From contig NZ_JAHHZF010000002.1 in the NCBI RefSeq assembly GCF_018729455.1, positions 327,482 through 391,481 of the forward strand: a stretch of DNA of 64,000 nt. Reading direction: 5' to 3'. Made by a program: the position numbers and the translations under genes. Below, in pieces: positions 8,056 through 17,539 of the stretch. The DNA comes from Prosthecodimorpha staleyi. GTDB lineage: Bacteria; Pseudomonadota; Alphaproteobacteria; Rhizobiales; Ancalomicrobiaceae. The notes beneath the pieces are model-generated. The model was given only the letters and a program-made list of their open reading frames with translations. It was not told the DNA's origin and searched no databases. Each line of letters begins with the position of its first letter. Positions within the stretch are counted from its first letter, which is position 1.

Positions 8056-9111
8056 CTATCCGCTTTTTCCGGAACCGGCTGCCGCGGGGGCGCCGTGGAG
8101 CCGTCCGCGCGTCTCGCGCGGCGCCTCGCCGAATAGGCGGCGATAATAGGCGGAGAAACGGCTTTGATGCTCGAAGCCGTAGCGCAACGAGAGCTGGGTC
8201 AGGGTCTGGTCGGGGTCGATTTCCAGGTCGCGGCGGGCGGCCTGGAGGCGCAGCCGGCGCACCAGCGCCATCGGCGCGCAGCCGAAGGCCTGCTGGGTCA
8301 GACCGTTCAGTTGCGACCGCCCGACTCCGACCGCCCTTGTCAGATCGTCAAGCTGGATCGGACGGGCGAGGCGGCTTTCGATGAAGGCGACCAGCCGGTC
8401 GCGCCGGTCGGCATGCCGCTCCGGACCGTCGTGCTCCGCCCCCTCGCCGACCGCGGGCTCCCGGGCGTGCAAAGCAGCGGCCGCGTCCGCCGGATCGAGG
8501 CGCAGATGCAGGGCGGCGAAGCGCGCGAAGCCCTCCTCCGCATGGAGAGCCCAGTCGGCCAGACCCGGCAGCCCCTCAGGTTGGCGGGCAAGCGACAGCA
8601 GCATGTTGAGCTGGCTGGAGAAGATCGGCGCCAGACCGGCCGCCAGCGGCGCGCCGGGCCGCAGGGGCGTGCCGGCCTCGATCCCGGCCAACCCATACGG
8701 TACCCGGATGATGACCTGCTCGCAGCCCTCCTGCCAGCGCAGGCGGATACGCCGGCGCGGCGCGCTGAAATAGACCCCGCCCTGCGGGACGTGGGCGCGC
8801 TCGCCGTCGCCGTCGAGTTCGATGCCGTTGCGCAGGCAGACATGGACCAGCAGGAAATCGCGGTAGAGGTCCGGGGTGATCGTCACCTCGTCGCCGTAGC
8901 GCATCGAATAGATGGCGAGGCGACCGGTCCGGCAGCGATAGGCCTTGGCATCGACGGTGCCGCCGCGCCATTGCAGGCCGTAGTCGCACAGCTCGCCGGC
9001 AATGACATCGTAGGTCTCGCGGCGCTCGCGCGAATCGAGCAGGCAGTCGCGATAGAGCGGGGCCAGATCGAGCCCCTGCAGTGATCCCGGCATGCCCTGG
9101 CGCGACTGCAT
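8056..9111 (-). CDS. AraC-family transcriptional regulator
   Basis: 351 residues. The C-terminal ~100 residues form the two helix-turn-helix units of AraC/XylS proteins (LDDLTRAVGVGRSQLNGL and LTQLSLRYGFEHQSRFSAYY, ending RRLFGEAPRETR). The N-terminal ~220 residues resemble the AraC-binding-like (HTH_18-associated, OruR/FeaR-type) sensing region, with GRLAIYSMRYGDEVTITPD. It probably controls the GMC oxidoreductase immediately downstream (inference from order and orientation). The effector is unknown. Confidence 0.87.
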   Translation of the reverse strand: MQSRQGMPGSLQGLDLAPLYRDCLLDSRERRETYDVIAGELCDYGLQWRGGTVDAKAYRCRTGRLAIYSMRYGDEVTITPDLYRDFLLVHVCLRNGIELDGDGERAHVPQGGVYFSAPRRRIRLRWQEGCEQVIIRVPYGLAGIEAGTPLRPGAPLAAGLAPIFSSQLNMLLSLARQPEGLPGLADWALHAEEGFARFAALHLRLDPADAAAALHAREPAVGEGAEHDGPERHADRRDRLVAFIESRLARPIQLDDLTRAVGVGRSQLNGLTQQAFGCAPMALVRRLRLQAARRDLEIDPDQTLTQLSLRYGFEHQSRFSAYYRRLFGEAPRETRGRLHGAPAAAGSGKSG

Positions 9112-9290
9112 GGGCGAGCGTTCCTGCCGCTGCGGGCCAGCCCCGCGTCCGTCCGGTCGATCGGGCGATGATACGCCGTTTCAAGACTCCGACAAGCGGC
9201 CAGACGGGCCGCTTCCGGCTCGCCCGCGCCATCGCCCTCCCCGGCCATCTGGCGCCCTCCCCGCAGTGCGCGGAGCATATCGACCGGTCG

Positions 9291-10094
9291 CTACGGCCGC
9301 TCGCCGCGCATCAGGCGGCCCTCGATCTCGTCGAGCACCGGCAGGAGGTCGGCGACGCTGTCGATCACCACATGGGCGCCGGCGCGGACCAGCGTCGCAG
9401 CGGCGGCGTCGCGGCGGGCGGCGAACTCGGCCGGGGCGAGCGCGGCGACCTCCTCGCGCGACAGCCCCATGGCGTTGCCGGAGACGGCGACGCCGACCGT
9501 CCAGGTCCCGGCCGCCAGCCCCTCGGCGATGCCCGGCTCGGTATCGTCGACCTTGACCACCGCATGGGCCGGGAAGACGCCGAGATCCAGGAAGGTGCGG
9601 TACATCATCAGGGGCGTCGGCCGGCCGGCGGCGAGATCGCCGGCGCAGACCAGGTTGTCGGGCGCATAGCCGGACGCGGCCGCCACGGGCGTCAGATTGG
9701 CCATGATCTCGCGGGTATAGCCGGTGGTCGAGCCGATCTTCAGGCCGCGCGCCCGGCAGGCGGCGACGGTCTCGACCGCGCCCGGGATCATGTCGGCATA
9801 GTCGGTGACCACCTGCGCGTTGAGCGGCACGAAGACCTCGTAGATGCGGTCGGCCTCGGCGGCCCCGGGCACGACGCCGTGCGCCGCCTGCCAGCGCGCC
9901 GCGATCGCGGGCGTTTTCAGGAGCGCGTCGATATGGTCCCATTTCGGCAGGCCCATGGGGCCGCGCGCCTCGGCGATCGAAATGGCGACGCCGAACTGGC
10001 GGAACACCTCGACAAAGGCGCCCATCGGGGCGCGCGAGCCGTGGTCGACAATGGTCCCGGCCCAGTCGAACACGACGGCTTTCAGCTGGCTCAT
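9291..10094 (-). CDS. phnX: Phosphonoacetaldehyde hydrolase (phosphonatase)
   Basis: 267 residues, typical for PhnX of the HAD superfamily. It cleaves the C-P bond of phosphonoacetaldehyde to acetaldehyde and phosphate. The HAD nucleophile loop VVFDWAGTIVDHGSRAP carries Asp10, and the cap motif PMGLPKWDHIDAL carries Lys51, the Schiff-base lysine diagnostic of true phosphonatases. GSTTGYTREIM and VVKVDDTEPGIAEG supply HAD motifs II/III. The start ATG overlaps the stop of the upstream FAD oxidoreductase gene in ATGA. An upstream in-frame extension exists but would overlap that gene heavily. With the oxidoreductase it forms an aminophosphonate-degrading pair. Confidence 0.93.
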   Translation of the reverse strand: MSQLKAVVFDWAGTIVDHGSRAPMGAFVEVFRQFGVAISIAEARGPMGLPKWDHIDALLKTPAIAARWQAAHGVVPGAAEADRIYEVFVPLNAQVVTDYADMIPGAVETVAACRARGLKIGSTTGYTREIMANLTPVAAASGYAPDNLVCAGDLAAGRPTPLMMYRTFLDLGVFPAHAVVKVDDTEPGIAEGLAAGTWTVGVAVSGNAMGLSREEVAALAPAEFAARRDAAAATLVRAGAHVVIDSVADLLPVLDEIEGRLMRGERP

Positions 10095-11212
10095 CCGATC
10101 CACTCCCCGATCACCTCTTCGGCGATGCCGAAGGCTGTCGAGGCCCCGGTGCCGCTGGTCACCATCGCGATGCGCACGTCGTCTGACGGCTTGTCGACGA
10201 ACATCAGCCGGTCGGACGCGGAGGCGTAGATGCCGGTCCAGCGTTCGGTCACATGGCGGCCGGGCATGTCCAGCACCGCATCGAACTCGTCGAGGATTAC
10301 CCGGTCGACATGCTCGGGCGCGAAGGGATCGGGCGTCGGGCCGTAGTGGTGGCTGTCGCCGACCACCAGCGAGCCGTCCGCCGACTGGACCACGATCAGG
10401 TGGACGCCGTTGTCGAGCGCATCGGCCTGTTCGGCCTGGAGCCGCACCTTGAGCGCCGCCGCCTCGGGCAGCGCCGCATAGCCGAGATAGCGCACGAGGC
10501 CGAGATCGGACATCACGGCCGCGCCGAGCGGGGTCGGATCGGCCGGCGTCACGCGCATCATGTGCAGCTTGCACTTGGTCACGCCATAGGCGGCGATGCG
10601 TTCGGGGAAGAGCGACAGGAAGTCGTCGCCCGGACAGACCACCGCACGGGTGGCGTGGATCGTGCCCGTGGTGGTCTCGATCGTCGGCGGGGCGACGGTG
10701 CGCACGGCCGTCTGGCGGCGGAAGGTCACGCCATGGGCGGCTTCCAGCCAGCGCGCGAGCTTCGGGATCGCATCCCGGCTCTCGACCCGGATTTCATGGG
10801 ACGAGTGCAGCGCCGCCACCAGCCCGTCCGCCTTCAAGGCCGGTACCAGGCCGCGCGCCTCGGCCGGCGACAGCATCCGGCAGCCCGCGCCCATCTCGGT
10901 CGTCATGAAGGCTTCGAGCACGGTCGCCGCCTCCGGCCGGCGTGCCGCGACCACGAGGCCGCGATGCTCGACGCGGATGCCGGCCTCGGGCGCCACCTCG
11001 GCCCAGATGTCGCGCGAGCGCATCGCCCGCTGCCAGCAGGCGCCGCGCTCCTGTCCGGTGACGGTGACGAAGCCGAAATTGCGGATCGAGGCGCCGTTGG
11101 CCTGGGCGTCGCGGTCGATGACCACGACCTTCAGGCCCTTCTTCGCGGCCGCCAGCGCATGGGCGAGGCCGACGATACCGGCCCCGACGACGGCAAGATC
11201 ATAGCTTTCCAC
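10091..11212 (-). CDS. FAD-dependent oxidoreductase, TIGR03364-like (phosphonate-linked)
   Basis: 373 residues from the GTG at 11212 (GGGGGATT upstream). The DAO fold begins ESYDLAVVGAGIVGLAHALA with the dinucleotide-binding GxGxxG and IDRDAQANGASIRNFG. Its C terminus (MFVDKPSDDVRIAMVTSGTG) matches the family found beside phosphonatase genes in many bacteria. It probably oxidatively deaminates an aminophosphonate, such as 2-aminoethylphosphonate or an N-methyl/hydroxy derivative, to phosphonoacetaldehyde for the coupled phnX product. No PhnW transaminase is nearby, which supports that role. The substrate is inferred from context. Confidence 0.85.
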   Translation of the reverse strand: MESYDLAVVGAGIVGLAHALAAAKKGLKVVVIDRDAQANGASIRNFGFVTVTGQERGACWQRAMRSRDIWAEVAPEAGIRVEHRGLVVAARRPEAATVLEAFMTTEMGAGCRMLSPAEARGLVPALKADGLVAALHSSHEIRVESRDAIPKLARWLEAAHGVTFRRQTAVRTVAPPTIETTTGTIHATRAVVCPGDDFLSLFPERIAAYGVTKCKLHMMRVTPADPTPLGAAVMSDLGLVRYLGYAALPEAAALKVRLQAEQADALDNGVHLIVVQSADGSLVVGDSHHYGPTPDPFAPEHVDRVILDEFDAVLDMPGRHVTERWTGIYASASDRLMFVDKPSDDVRIAMVTSGTGASTAFGIAEEVIGEWIG

Positions 11213-11237
11213 GACAATCCCCCAGGCTTCCGGCCGC

Positions 11238-12206
11238 TCAGGCCGACCGCTTCGCCCGTGCTTCGGCCATAACGCACAGCATCTCGTACAGGACGGTGAC
11301 ACCGGCGAGCGTGGTCATCTGACCGACATCGAAAGGCGGCGAGATCTCGACCAGGTCGCCGCCGACGAAATCGACGCCGGACAGCGCCCGGATCAGGCGC
11401 TGCGCCTCGCGCACCATGATGCCGCCGGCCTCGGGCGTGCCGGTGCCGGGTGCCTGGCTCGGATCGATGCTGTCGATATCGAAGGAGAAATAGGTCGGGC
11501 CGTCGCCGACGATCCGGCGCGCCTCCTCGGCCGCCCAGGCCCAGCCCTTGTCGTCGAACTCCTCGATCGGCACCACGCGCATGCCTGACGTGTAGGAGAA
11601 GTCCCACATGGTCGGCGCGTTCAGGCTGCCGCGGATGCCGATCTGGATGACCCGCTTCGGATCGAGCAGGCCCTCCTCGACGGCCCGGCGGAACGGCGCG
11701 CCGTGATGGAAGCGCGAGCCGAGATAGTCGTCGCCGGTATCGCAATGGGCGTCGATATGGACCATGCCGACCGGGCCGCCGCGGGCGACCGCGCGCAGGA
11801 TCGGCAGCGAGATGGAATGGTCGCCGCCGACCGAGAGCGGCGTCACGCCGGCGCCGCAGACCGTATGGAAGAACTCCGCGATCTCGGCATGGGCGCCTTC
11901 GAGCTCGTAGGGCTTCTCGACCCAGGCATCGCCGAGATCGGCGACGCGGACGAGCGCGAAGGGATCGACCCCGGTCGCCGGATTGAAGCGGCGGATCAGC
12001 GAGGACTGGCCGCGCATCTCGCGCGGACCGTGCCGGGTGCCGGTGCGGTGGGTGACGCCGCCGTCGAAGGGCACGCCGATGACGCCGATATCGACCGTCG
12101 CGAGGTCTTCCGTGTAGGGCCGCCGGAAGAAGGTCGGGATGCCGGTATAGCGCGGCCGCAATTGCGGGTCGGCCAGTTCCGGATAGCGTTCGATGCGTTT
12201 GACCAT
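11238..12206 (-). CDS. speB: Agmatinase / guanidino-acid ureohydrolase
   Basis: 322 residues of the ureohydrolase (arginase/agmatinase) family, hydrolysing a guanidino compound to urea and an amine. All manganese ligands are visible: His130 in SVGGDHS, Asp152/His154/Asp156 in HIDAHCD, and Asp243/Asp245 in [19 protein letters not shown]. The length and the N-terminal [14 protein letters not shown] resemble the agmatinase/guanidinobutyrase branch. It lies between an SDR gene and the FAD oxidase on the same strand, divergent from a polyamine-type importer, so agmatine to putrescine is plausible. Guanidinobutyrate or guanidinopropionate are alternatives that sequence alone cannot separate. Confidence 0.87.
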   Translation of the reverse strand: MVKRIERYPELADPQLRPRYTGIPTFFRRPYTEDLATVDIGVIGVPFDGGVTHRTGTRHGPREMRGQSSLIRRFNPATGVDPFALVRVADLGDAWVEKPYELEGAHAEIAEFFHTVCGAGVTPLSVGGDHSISLPILRAVARGGPVGMVHIDAHCDTGDDYLGSRFHHGAPFRRAVEEGLLDPKRVIQIGIRGSLNAPTMWDFSYTSGMRVVPIEEFDDKGWAWAAEEARRIVGDGPTYFSFDIDSIDPSQAPGTGTPEAGGIMVREAQRLIRALSGVDFVGGDLVEISPPFDVGQMTTLAGVTVLYEMLCVMAEARAKRSA

Positions 12207-12295
12207 GGCGCGCGGACTCTCTCGGCTCGGCGGGATCGACAGGCAGGCCGCCCGCCCATCCCGCCGGGACGGCCGGGCGGGATCGGCTGAAGCGG

Positions 12296-13054
12296 TCAGA
12301 CGCCTTCGCGATGGACCGTGAAGGGCGAGAAGGACTGGCTGACCGGCATCATCTCGATGATGTTGATGTTCATGTGCGGCGGCAGGGTCGCGATCCAGAA
12401 GATGGTCTCGGCGATGTCCTTGGGCTGCAGCGCGTTGGCGCCCTTGTAGAGCTTGTCGTAGGCGGCCTGGTCGCCGCCGGTGCGCACCAGCGTGAACTCG
12501 CTCTCGCACAGACCCGGTTCGACCGAGGTGACGCGCACGCCGGTGCCGGACAGGTCGGAGCGCAGATTCAGCGTGAACTGGTGGACGAAAGCCTTGGTGC
12601 CGCCATAGACGTTGCCGCCCGGATAGGGATAGTGCGCCGCGACCGAGCCGAGATTGACGATGCTGCCCTTGCGGGCGATCAGCTTCGGCAGGACCTTGTG
12701 AGTGATCGCGGCCAGGCCGGTGACGTTGGTGTCGATCATCTGGCGCCACTGGTCGAGGCTCGAGGCCTGGGCCGGGCCGGTGCCGAGCGCGAGGCCGGCA
12801 TTGTTGACCAGTGCGTCGATCTCGGCGAAGGCCGGCGGCAGGGCGGCGAGTGCGGCATCCATGGCGGCTTCGTCGCGCATGTCGAAGGCGGCGACATGGG
12901 CGACTTCGGGGCCGCCCAGTTCGGCAGCGAGATCGGCGAGCCGCTCGGCCCGGCGGGCGGTGATGATCACGCGCCAGCCGCCGGCCACGAAGCGGCGGGC
13001 GGTGGCGGCACCGAAGCCGGCAGAGGCGCCGGTGATGAGCACGGTCTTGGTCAA
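12296..13054 (-). CDS. Short-chain dehydrogenase (YdfG-like)
   Basis: 252 residues from a TTG start (CGAGGAGAAACGCC upstream). It is a classical SDR with TGASAGFG at residues 9-16 for NAD(P) binding, NNAG at 84-87, catalytic Ser137, and Tyr150/Lys154 in VYGGTKAF. The C-terminal VTSVEPGLCESEFTLVR is characteristic of YdfG, which oxidises 3-hydroxy acids and serine and reduces malonic semialdehyde. In this operon it could handle a small hydroxy acid or aldehyde from amine breakdown (inference). The upstream TauE gene ends 23 nt before the start. Confidence 0.87.
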   Translation of the reverse strand: MTKTVLITGASAGFGAATARRFVAGGWRVIITARRAERLADLAAELGGPEVAHVAAFDMRDEAAMDAALAALPPAFAEIDALVNNAGLALGTGPAQASSLDQWRQMIDTNVTGLAAITHKVLPKLIARKGSIVNLGSVAAHYPYPGGNVYGGTKAFVHQFTLNLRSDLSGTGVRVTSVEPGLCESEFTLVRTGGDQAAYDKLYKGANALQPKDIAETIFWIATLPPHMNINIIEMMPVSQSFSPFTVHREGV

Positions 13055-13077
13055 GGCGTTTCTCCTCGGATGTTTGT

Positions 13078-13806
13078 TCAGGAGAGCAGGGATCGGGCCA
13101 GACTGAGCACAGCTCCGCCCGCGATGGAATAGGCGGCGATGCGACGCCACCATGCGGCATTGACGCGCCGAAACAGAAGCCCGCCCGCCCAGGTGCCGAG
13201 AAAGGCCGGCGGCAGCAGCATGGCGGCATGGCCCCAGGCCTCGGCCGGGATGCCTATGGTCGGCCAGCGGAAGGCGACGGCGGCGAAATCGACCACCGCG
13301 AAGAAGACGATCAGGTTCGCCCGGATCGCGGCCGGCTGCGCCCCGACGGCCAGGAACCAGACCACCACGAAGGGCCCGCCGACCGCAAAGGCGCCGGCGA
13401 ACAGCCCGACCAGGAAGCCGACAGCCGTCGCCCAGGCGGGCGTATCGAGCCGCGGCGCGCTGACATGGGCGAGCGCCGCCAGGGCGGAGGCGAAGACCGC
13501 CGTGTCGAGCGCCGGCTTGGCCCAGGCGGCCGGCAGTCCCGAGACCAGAAGGGTGCCGATCGCGGTTCCGGCCACCCCGCCGAGGCAGAGCCGGACCAGC
13601 CGACGCGGCTCGATCGCGGCCCTGTCCAACCCGTAGAGCAGCACGACGGCGACGACCAGTTCGAGCAGCAGCACGACCGGCGTCGCCATCGCGGGCGGCC
13701 AGACATGGGCGAGACCGATCGCAGCGACGAGCGCGAAGCCGAAGCCCGTCATGCCGCGCAGGATGCCGGCGACGAACACGATGGAGGCGGCGGCGAGGAG
13801 GCCCAA
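13078..13806 (-). CDS. TauE/SafE-family membrane transporter
   Basis: A 242-residue integral membrane protein with about seven hydrophobic segments. The TauE/SafE half-repeat motif GILRGMTGFGFALVA lies near residue 15, with a second half-repeat around GLFAGAFAVGGPFVVVW. Members are proposed to export sulfite, sulfoacetate or other organic anions across the inner membrane. It is the first gene of the leftward SDR-agmatinase-FAD oxidase-phnX unit. Its substrate here is unknown. An AT-rich box lies 25-34 nt upstream. Confidence 0.85.
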   Translation of the reverse strand: MGLLAAASIVFVAGILRGMTGFGFALVAAIGLAHVWPPAMATPVVLLLELVVAVVLLYGLDRAAIEPRRLVRLCLGGVAGTAIGTLLVSGLPAAWAKPALDTAVFASALAALAHVSAPRLDTPAWATAVGFLVGLFAGAFAVGGPFVVVWFLAVGAQPAAIRANLIVFFAVVDFAAVAFRWPTIGIPAEAWGHAAMLLPPAFLGTWAGGLLFRRVNAAWWRRIAAYSIAGGAVLSLARSLLS

Positions 13807-14148
13807 GGCAGTCTTTTCGCGGATGGACTGAAAATTTTTTCCGGCGCCCTGCCTATCACTCCTTGGCTCCGGAAGGAAGCGCCGAGCGGAAAAGAAACTG
13901 CGCGGCGCGCACCGCGAAGAATGACGTCCTCATCTGGCGTGACGGACCGCCTTGTCGGCGTATCCGACCCGGATCGCTCCGGCAGGCGCGGGCCGTCTGC
14001 CTATCTTTACGGCAGATGCCGTTTCGGTATGCATCAGGATGCGGGAACCGCAACCGCCCGAAACCCTTGCGCAAGCCGAAGCGAAGGCCGGCCCGCATGG
14101 CCCGCTTCGTGCTTCCAGATGGCCGCTCCAATGCAGGGAACTCAATCG
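13807..14148. promoter_or_regulatory. Divergent promoter region, tauE operon / polyamine importer
   Basis: A 342-bp gap between the leftward operon and the rightward importer. It contains the AT-rich AAAATTTTTT at 13831-13840, close to the leftward start, and AGGGAA at 14135-14140 as the likely ribosome binding site of the importer gene. No operator with clear symmetry was found, and no small gene is supported. Confidence 0.5.
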
Positions 14149-15321
14149 ATGAGCAAGACGCAGGATCCTCGCAAAGACACCGCCGCCACGCTGGCCGCGG
14201 CGCGCAACTTCTCCCGCCGCTCGGTGCTGAAGGCTGCCGCGGTCGCCGGCGCCGCGTCGGCGATCGGCCCGTGGTACGTCAAGGATGCGCTGTCCTCTTC
14301 CGGCACCCTCAGCCTCCTGCACTGGGATGACGAACTGCCCAACCCGGTCATCCCGGAATTCGAGAAGAAGACCGGCATCAAGGTCGTCTCGACGCCCTTC
14401 TCGCAGAACGAAGAGCAGATCAACAAGTTGCAGGCGACCGGCGGCGAGGGTTTCGACCTCTGCCAGCCGACCCGCGACCGCTCCCCGCAGTTCAAGGATC
14501 TCGGACTGTTGCAGCCGCTCGATCCGAAGAAGATGAAGCTCGACAATCTGCTGCCGGCGATGCTGGAGGGCTCGACCAGCGTCTGGACCTGGGACGGCAA
14601 GCTCTATCACGTGCCGCATTGCTGGGGCTCGGAAGCCATCTCCTGGCGCACCGACCTTGCCAAGATCGAGTACAAGACGCTCAGCTACGGCACGCTGTGG
14701 AACGAGGAATTCAAGGGCAAGGTCCAGGGCCGGCCGCATTCGCTGCTCGCCGGCATCGGCCTGTGGCTCGACGCCACCGGCAAGGTGCCGTCCAACCGCA
14801 TGATGGACGCCTTCAAGGACGAAGCGTCCATGAAGAAGATCTACGACGAAATCCTCAAGGTCGCGATCAGCAAGAAGGCCTGGATCAAGCAGTTCTGGGA
14901 TTCGGCCGACAACACCAAGTCGGGCCTGATGGAGAACGGCGTGGTCATCGGCCAGACCTGGGACGGTCCGGCGCTGTCGCTCAAGAAGCAGGGCAAGCCG
15001 GTCTCCTACATGGCACCGCAGGAAGGCGCGATCGCCTGGCTCGACGGCTGGGCCATGCCGTCCGGCGCCAAGAACATCGAACAGGCCTACGAGTGGCTGA
15101 GCTACGTCCATTCGCCGGAGGTTTCGGCCAAGGTCGCGGACGGTTCGGGCTACAACCCGGTCTGCAAGGGCTCCGACGGCATGCTGTCCGAGGTCGCCAA
15201 GAAGAACTTCACGGAAGCCTTCCCGGACGACGCGCTGTCGCGCCTGTGGCACCGTCCGCCGGAACCGTCGTGGTTCGCCGAACTGCGCACGCAGTATGCC
15301 GAGAAGTTCAAGGCGGCCTGA
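14149..15321 (+). CDS. Polyamine-type ABC transporter substrate-binding protein, Tat-exported
   Basis: 390 residues. A twin-arginine signal (FSRRSVLKAAAVAGAASAIG, about residues 22-41) precedes a PotD/PotF-like type 2 binding fold: LSLLHWDDELPNPVIPEFEKK is the typical start, with TWDGKLYHVPHCWGSEAISW and the C-terminal QAYEWLSYVHSPEVSAKVA. It should bind putrescine, spermidine or another cationic amine in the periplasm. It heads a four-gene operon (binding protein, ATPase, two permeases). Proximity of the agmatinase and aminotransferase genes supports an amine ligand; proximity of phnX leaves 2-aminoethylphosphonate as an alternative. Confidence 0.87.
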   Translation: MSKTQDPRKDTAATLAAARNFSRRSVLKAAAVAGAASAIGPWYVKDALSSSGTLSLLHWDDELPNPVIPEFEKKTGIKVVSTPFSQNEEQINKLQATGGEGFDLCQPTRDRSPQFKDLGLLQPLDPKKMKLDNLLPAMLEGSTSVWTWDGKLYHVPHCWGSEAISWRTDLAKIEYKTLSYGTLWNEEFKGKVQGRPHSLLAGIGLWLDATGKVPSNRMMDAFKDEASMKKIYDEILKVAISKKAWIKQFWDSADNTKSGLMENGVVIGQTWDGPALSLKKQGKPVSYMAPQEGAIAWLDGWAMPSGAKNIEQAYEWLSYVHSPEVSAKVADGSGYNPVCKGSDGMLSEVAKKNFTEAFPDDALSRLWHRPPEPSWFAELRTQYAEKFKAA

Positions 15322-15444
15322 TCCGGCCGGCCCGGTGTGACCCGGCAAGCCGGCTTCGTCTCCCCGAATACCCGCGCGGGTGCGTCCCGCCCGCGCGGAC
15401 TCCCTGTGCACGTTCGTGTCGTCCGCCGGAGACCGTGATCCTCC

Positions 15445-16527
15445 ATGACAGCCGCCGTCCATCTCGACCGCGTCAGCGTCCGCTTCGGCGACTTCACCGC
15501 AGTCAATTCCGCCGATCTCGAAATCAGCCCCGGCGAATTCTTCTCCTTCCTCGGTCCTTCGGGCTGCGGCAAGACCACGCTGCTGCGTGCGATCTCGGGC
15601 TTCGTCGACCCGTCCGAGGGCCGCATCCTGATCAACGGCCGCGACATGCGCGGCATCGGGCCGAATGCCCGGCCGACCGCGCTGATCTTCCAGAATCTCG
15701 CCCTGTTCCCGATGATGTCGGTCGCCGACAATATCGGCTACGGCCTGCGCGTGCGCGGCGTGGCCAAGCGCAAGCGGGCGGAGACGGTCGAGCGCCTGCT
15801 CGACCTGATCGCCCTGCCCGGCCAAGGCGGCAAGCGCATCGACGAACTGTCCGGCGGCCAGAAGCAGCGCGTCGCCATCGCCCGCGCGCTCGCCGTCGAA
15901 CCGCAGGTGCTGCTGCTTGACGAGCCGCTGTCGGCACTCGATCTGAAACTCCGCCAGCACATGCGCAACGAACTGCGCGCCATCCAGCGCCGCGTCGGCA
16001 TCACCTTCATCTACATCACCCACGACCAGGGCGAGGCGCTGACCATGTCGGACCGCATCGCCGTGATGAATCGCGGCGTGATCGAGCAGGTCGCCGACGG
16101 CCGCACGCTCTACAACCACCCGCGCACCGCCTTCGTGGCCGCCTTCGTCGGCGAGAACAACCGTCTGGCCGGTCGTGTCCTGGAGATGGACGGCGACCTG
16201 GCCCGTATCGAAACTCCGCTCGGCCCGCTCGCCGGCGTCAATGCGCGCAAGCTGATGGCCGGCTCCGACGCGATCCTGTTCGTCCGGCCGGAAAGCCTCC
16301 TGATCGGCCCGGCCGGCGGCGACGGCGTCCCGGCGCACATCGCGGAGGCCTCCTTCGAAGGCACCGTCACGCATCTGACGCTCGTCACCGAGGCCGGCAT
16401 CCGCCTCATCGCGACATTGTCCGGCGCGGCTGCCCGCAACGTGCCGGAGGAAGGCGCCCCGGTCACGCTGACCTGGCCGAGCGCCGAGGCGATCGTGCTG
16501 CCGCCGGAAAGCGCCGACCATGCATAG
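15445..16527 (+). CDS. Polyamine-type ABC transporter ATP-binding protein (PotA-like)
   Basis: 360 residues. The ABC domain has Walker A LGPSGCGKTT (residues 36-45), LSGGQKQRVAIARAL, Walker B LLLDEPLSALD and the H-loop YITHDQGEALTMSDRI. A C-terminal TOBE regulatory domain (about 270-355) contains FVRPESLLIGP. This is the standard PotA/CysA-type layout. The gene is separated from the binding-protein gene by 123 nt and overlaps the next permease gene by 8 nt. Confidence 0.92.
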   Translation: MTAAVHLDRVSVRFGDFTAVNSADLEISPGEFFSFLGPSGCGKTTLLRAISGFVDPSEGRILINGRDMRGIGPNARPTALIFQNLALFPMMSVADNIGYGLRVRGVAKRKRAETVERLLDLIALPGQGGKRIDELSGGQKQRVAIARALAVEPQVLLLDEPLSALDLKLRQHMRNELRAIQRRVGITFIYITHDQGEALTMSDRIAVMNRGVIEQVADGRTLYNHPRTAFVAAFVGENNRLAGRVLEMDGDLARIETPLGPLAGVNARKLMAGSDAILFVRPESLLIGPAGGDGVPAHIAEASFEGTVTHLTLVTEAGIRLIATLSGAAARNVPEEGAPVTLTWPSAEAIVLPPESADHA

Positions 16528-17539
16528 CTCCGTCGGCCAGTGGATCATCTACCTGCTGCCGCCGCTGGTCGTCGCCGGCTTCGCGCTGCTCGCCGTCCTG
16601 GAGCGCCGCCGGCTCGGGCCCGCCGCGCCGCTCGGCTTCATCGACCGCAACGGCTGGCCGGTGGCGCTGTTCCTGATCGTCGCGGTTGGCCTGTGGACGG
16701 TATTCATGATCGTCATGCCGCTGATGGCGATGGTCGATCTGTCGTTCCGGCCGAAGCTTGCGCCACCGCAATGGGGCGGTCCGAAGGACTTTTACACGCT
16801 GGAGAACTACCGCTACTTCCTGTTCGGCTCGACGACCTCGACCGACAACTGGAACGTCACCCACCTGAAGGCCTTCGGGCTGACCATCTGGGTGTCGATC
16901 CTGATCACCATCCTGGATTTCGCGATCTGCTACCCGATCGCCTTCTACATGGCGCGGGTCGCCGGGCCGGCCCGGCTCCGGCTGATGATGCTGATGCTGA
17001 TCGCGCCTTACTGGGTCAACGAGATCCTGCGCGCCTTCGCGTTCCGCATCCTGTTCACCCAGCAGGGCGTCATCAACAAGGCGCTCCTGGCGATGGGGGC
17101 GATCGACCAGCCGATCGACTTCATCGCCGCCGACGTGGCGCTCTATTCGGGCCTCGCCTACGCCTATCTCCTGATGATGATGTTCGCGCTCTACAACGCG
17201 ATCGAGACGCTCGACAGGAACCTGATCGAGGCGGCACGCGACCTCGGCGCGCCCTGGTGGCACATCCACACCTTCATCGTCATTCCGCATGCCAAGCCGG
17301 GCATCGGTTCCGGCGCCACCTTGGTCTTCATGCTGACCGCCGGCTCGATCGCCGCCCCGCTGATCCTCGGCGGCCCGAAGACGCTGTGGTTCACGCCGAT
17401 CGTCTATGACCGCTTCTACCAGGCCTTCAACTGGCAGCAGGGCGCGGCCTACGCGCTGATCCTGCTCGCCGCCTGCGTGGTCTTCGTGCTCGGCGTCCTG
17501 AAACTGTTCCGGCTCGGCCTCGGGGAGATCGCCCGGTGA
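16520..17539 (+). CDS. Polyamine-type ABC transporter permease (PotB-like)
   Basis: 339 residues, a BPD_transp_1 permease with an extra N-terminal membrane segment (about residues 4-26), a large periplasmic loop, and the coupling-helix EAA motif NLIEAARDLGAPWWHIHTFIV near residue 235. The segment RLMMLMLIAPYWVNEILRAF is typical of PotB. It pairs with the next permease to make the heterodimeric channel. It overlaps both neighbouring genes, showing tight translational coupling. Confidence 0.9.
   Translation: MHSSVGQWIIYLLPPLVVAGFALLAVLERRRLGPAAPLGFIDRNGWPVALFLIVAVGLWTVFMIVMPLMAMVDLSFRPKLAPPQWGGPKDFYTLENYRYFLFGSTTSTDNWNVTHLKAFGLTIWVSILITILDFAICYPIAFYMARVAGPARLRLMMLMLIAPYWVNEILRAFAFRILFTQQGVINKALLAMGAIDQPIDFIAADVALYSGLAYAYLLMMMFALYNAIETLDRNLIEAARDLGAPWWHIHTFIVIPHAKPGIGSGATLVFMLTAGSIAAPLILGGPKTLWFTPIVYDRFYQAFNWQQGAAYALILLAACVVFVLGVLKLFRLGLGEIAR

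Noticed and set aside
13930..16548. Very long open frame on the minus strand across the polyamine importer genes
   Set aside because: It is an antisense shadow caused by high GC at third codon positions; the forward genes have clear conserved motifs. The same applies to minus-strand frames at 2280-4559, 45306-47621 and 56244-59240.
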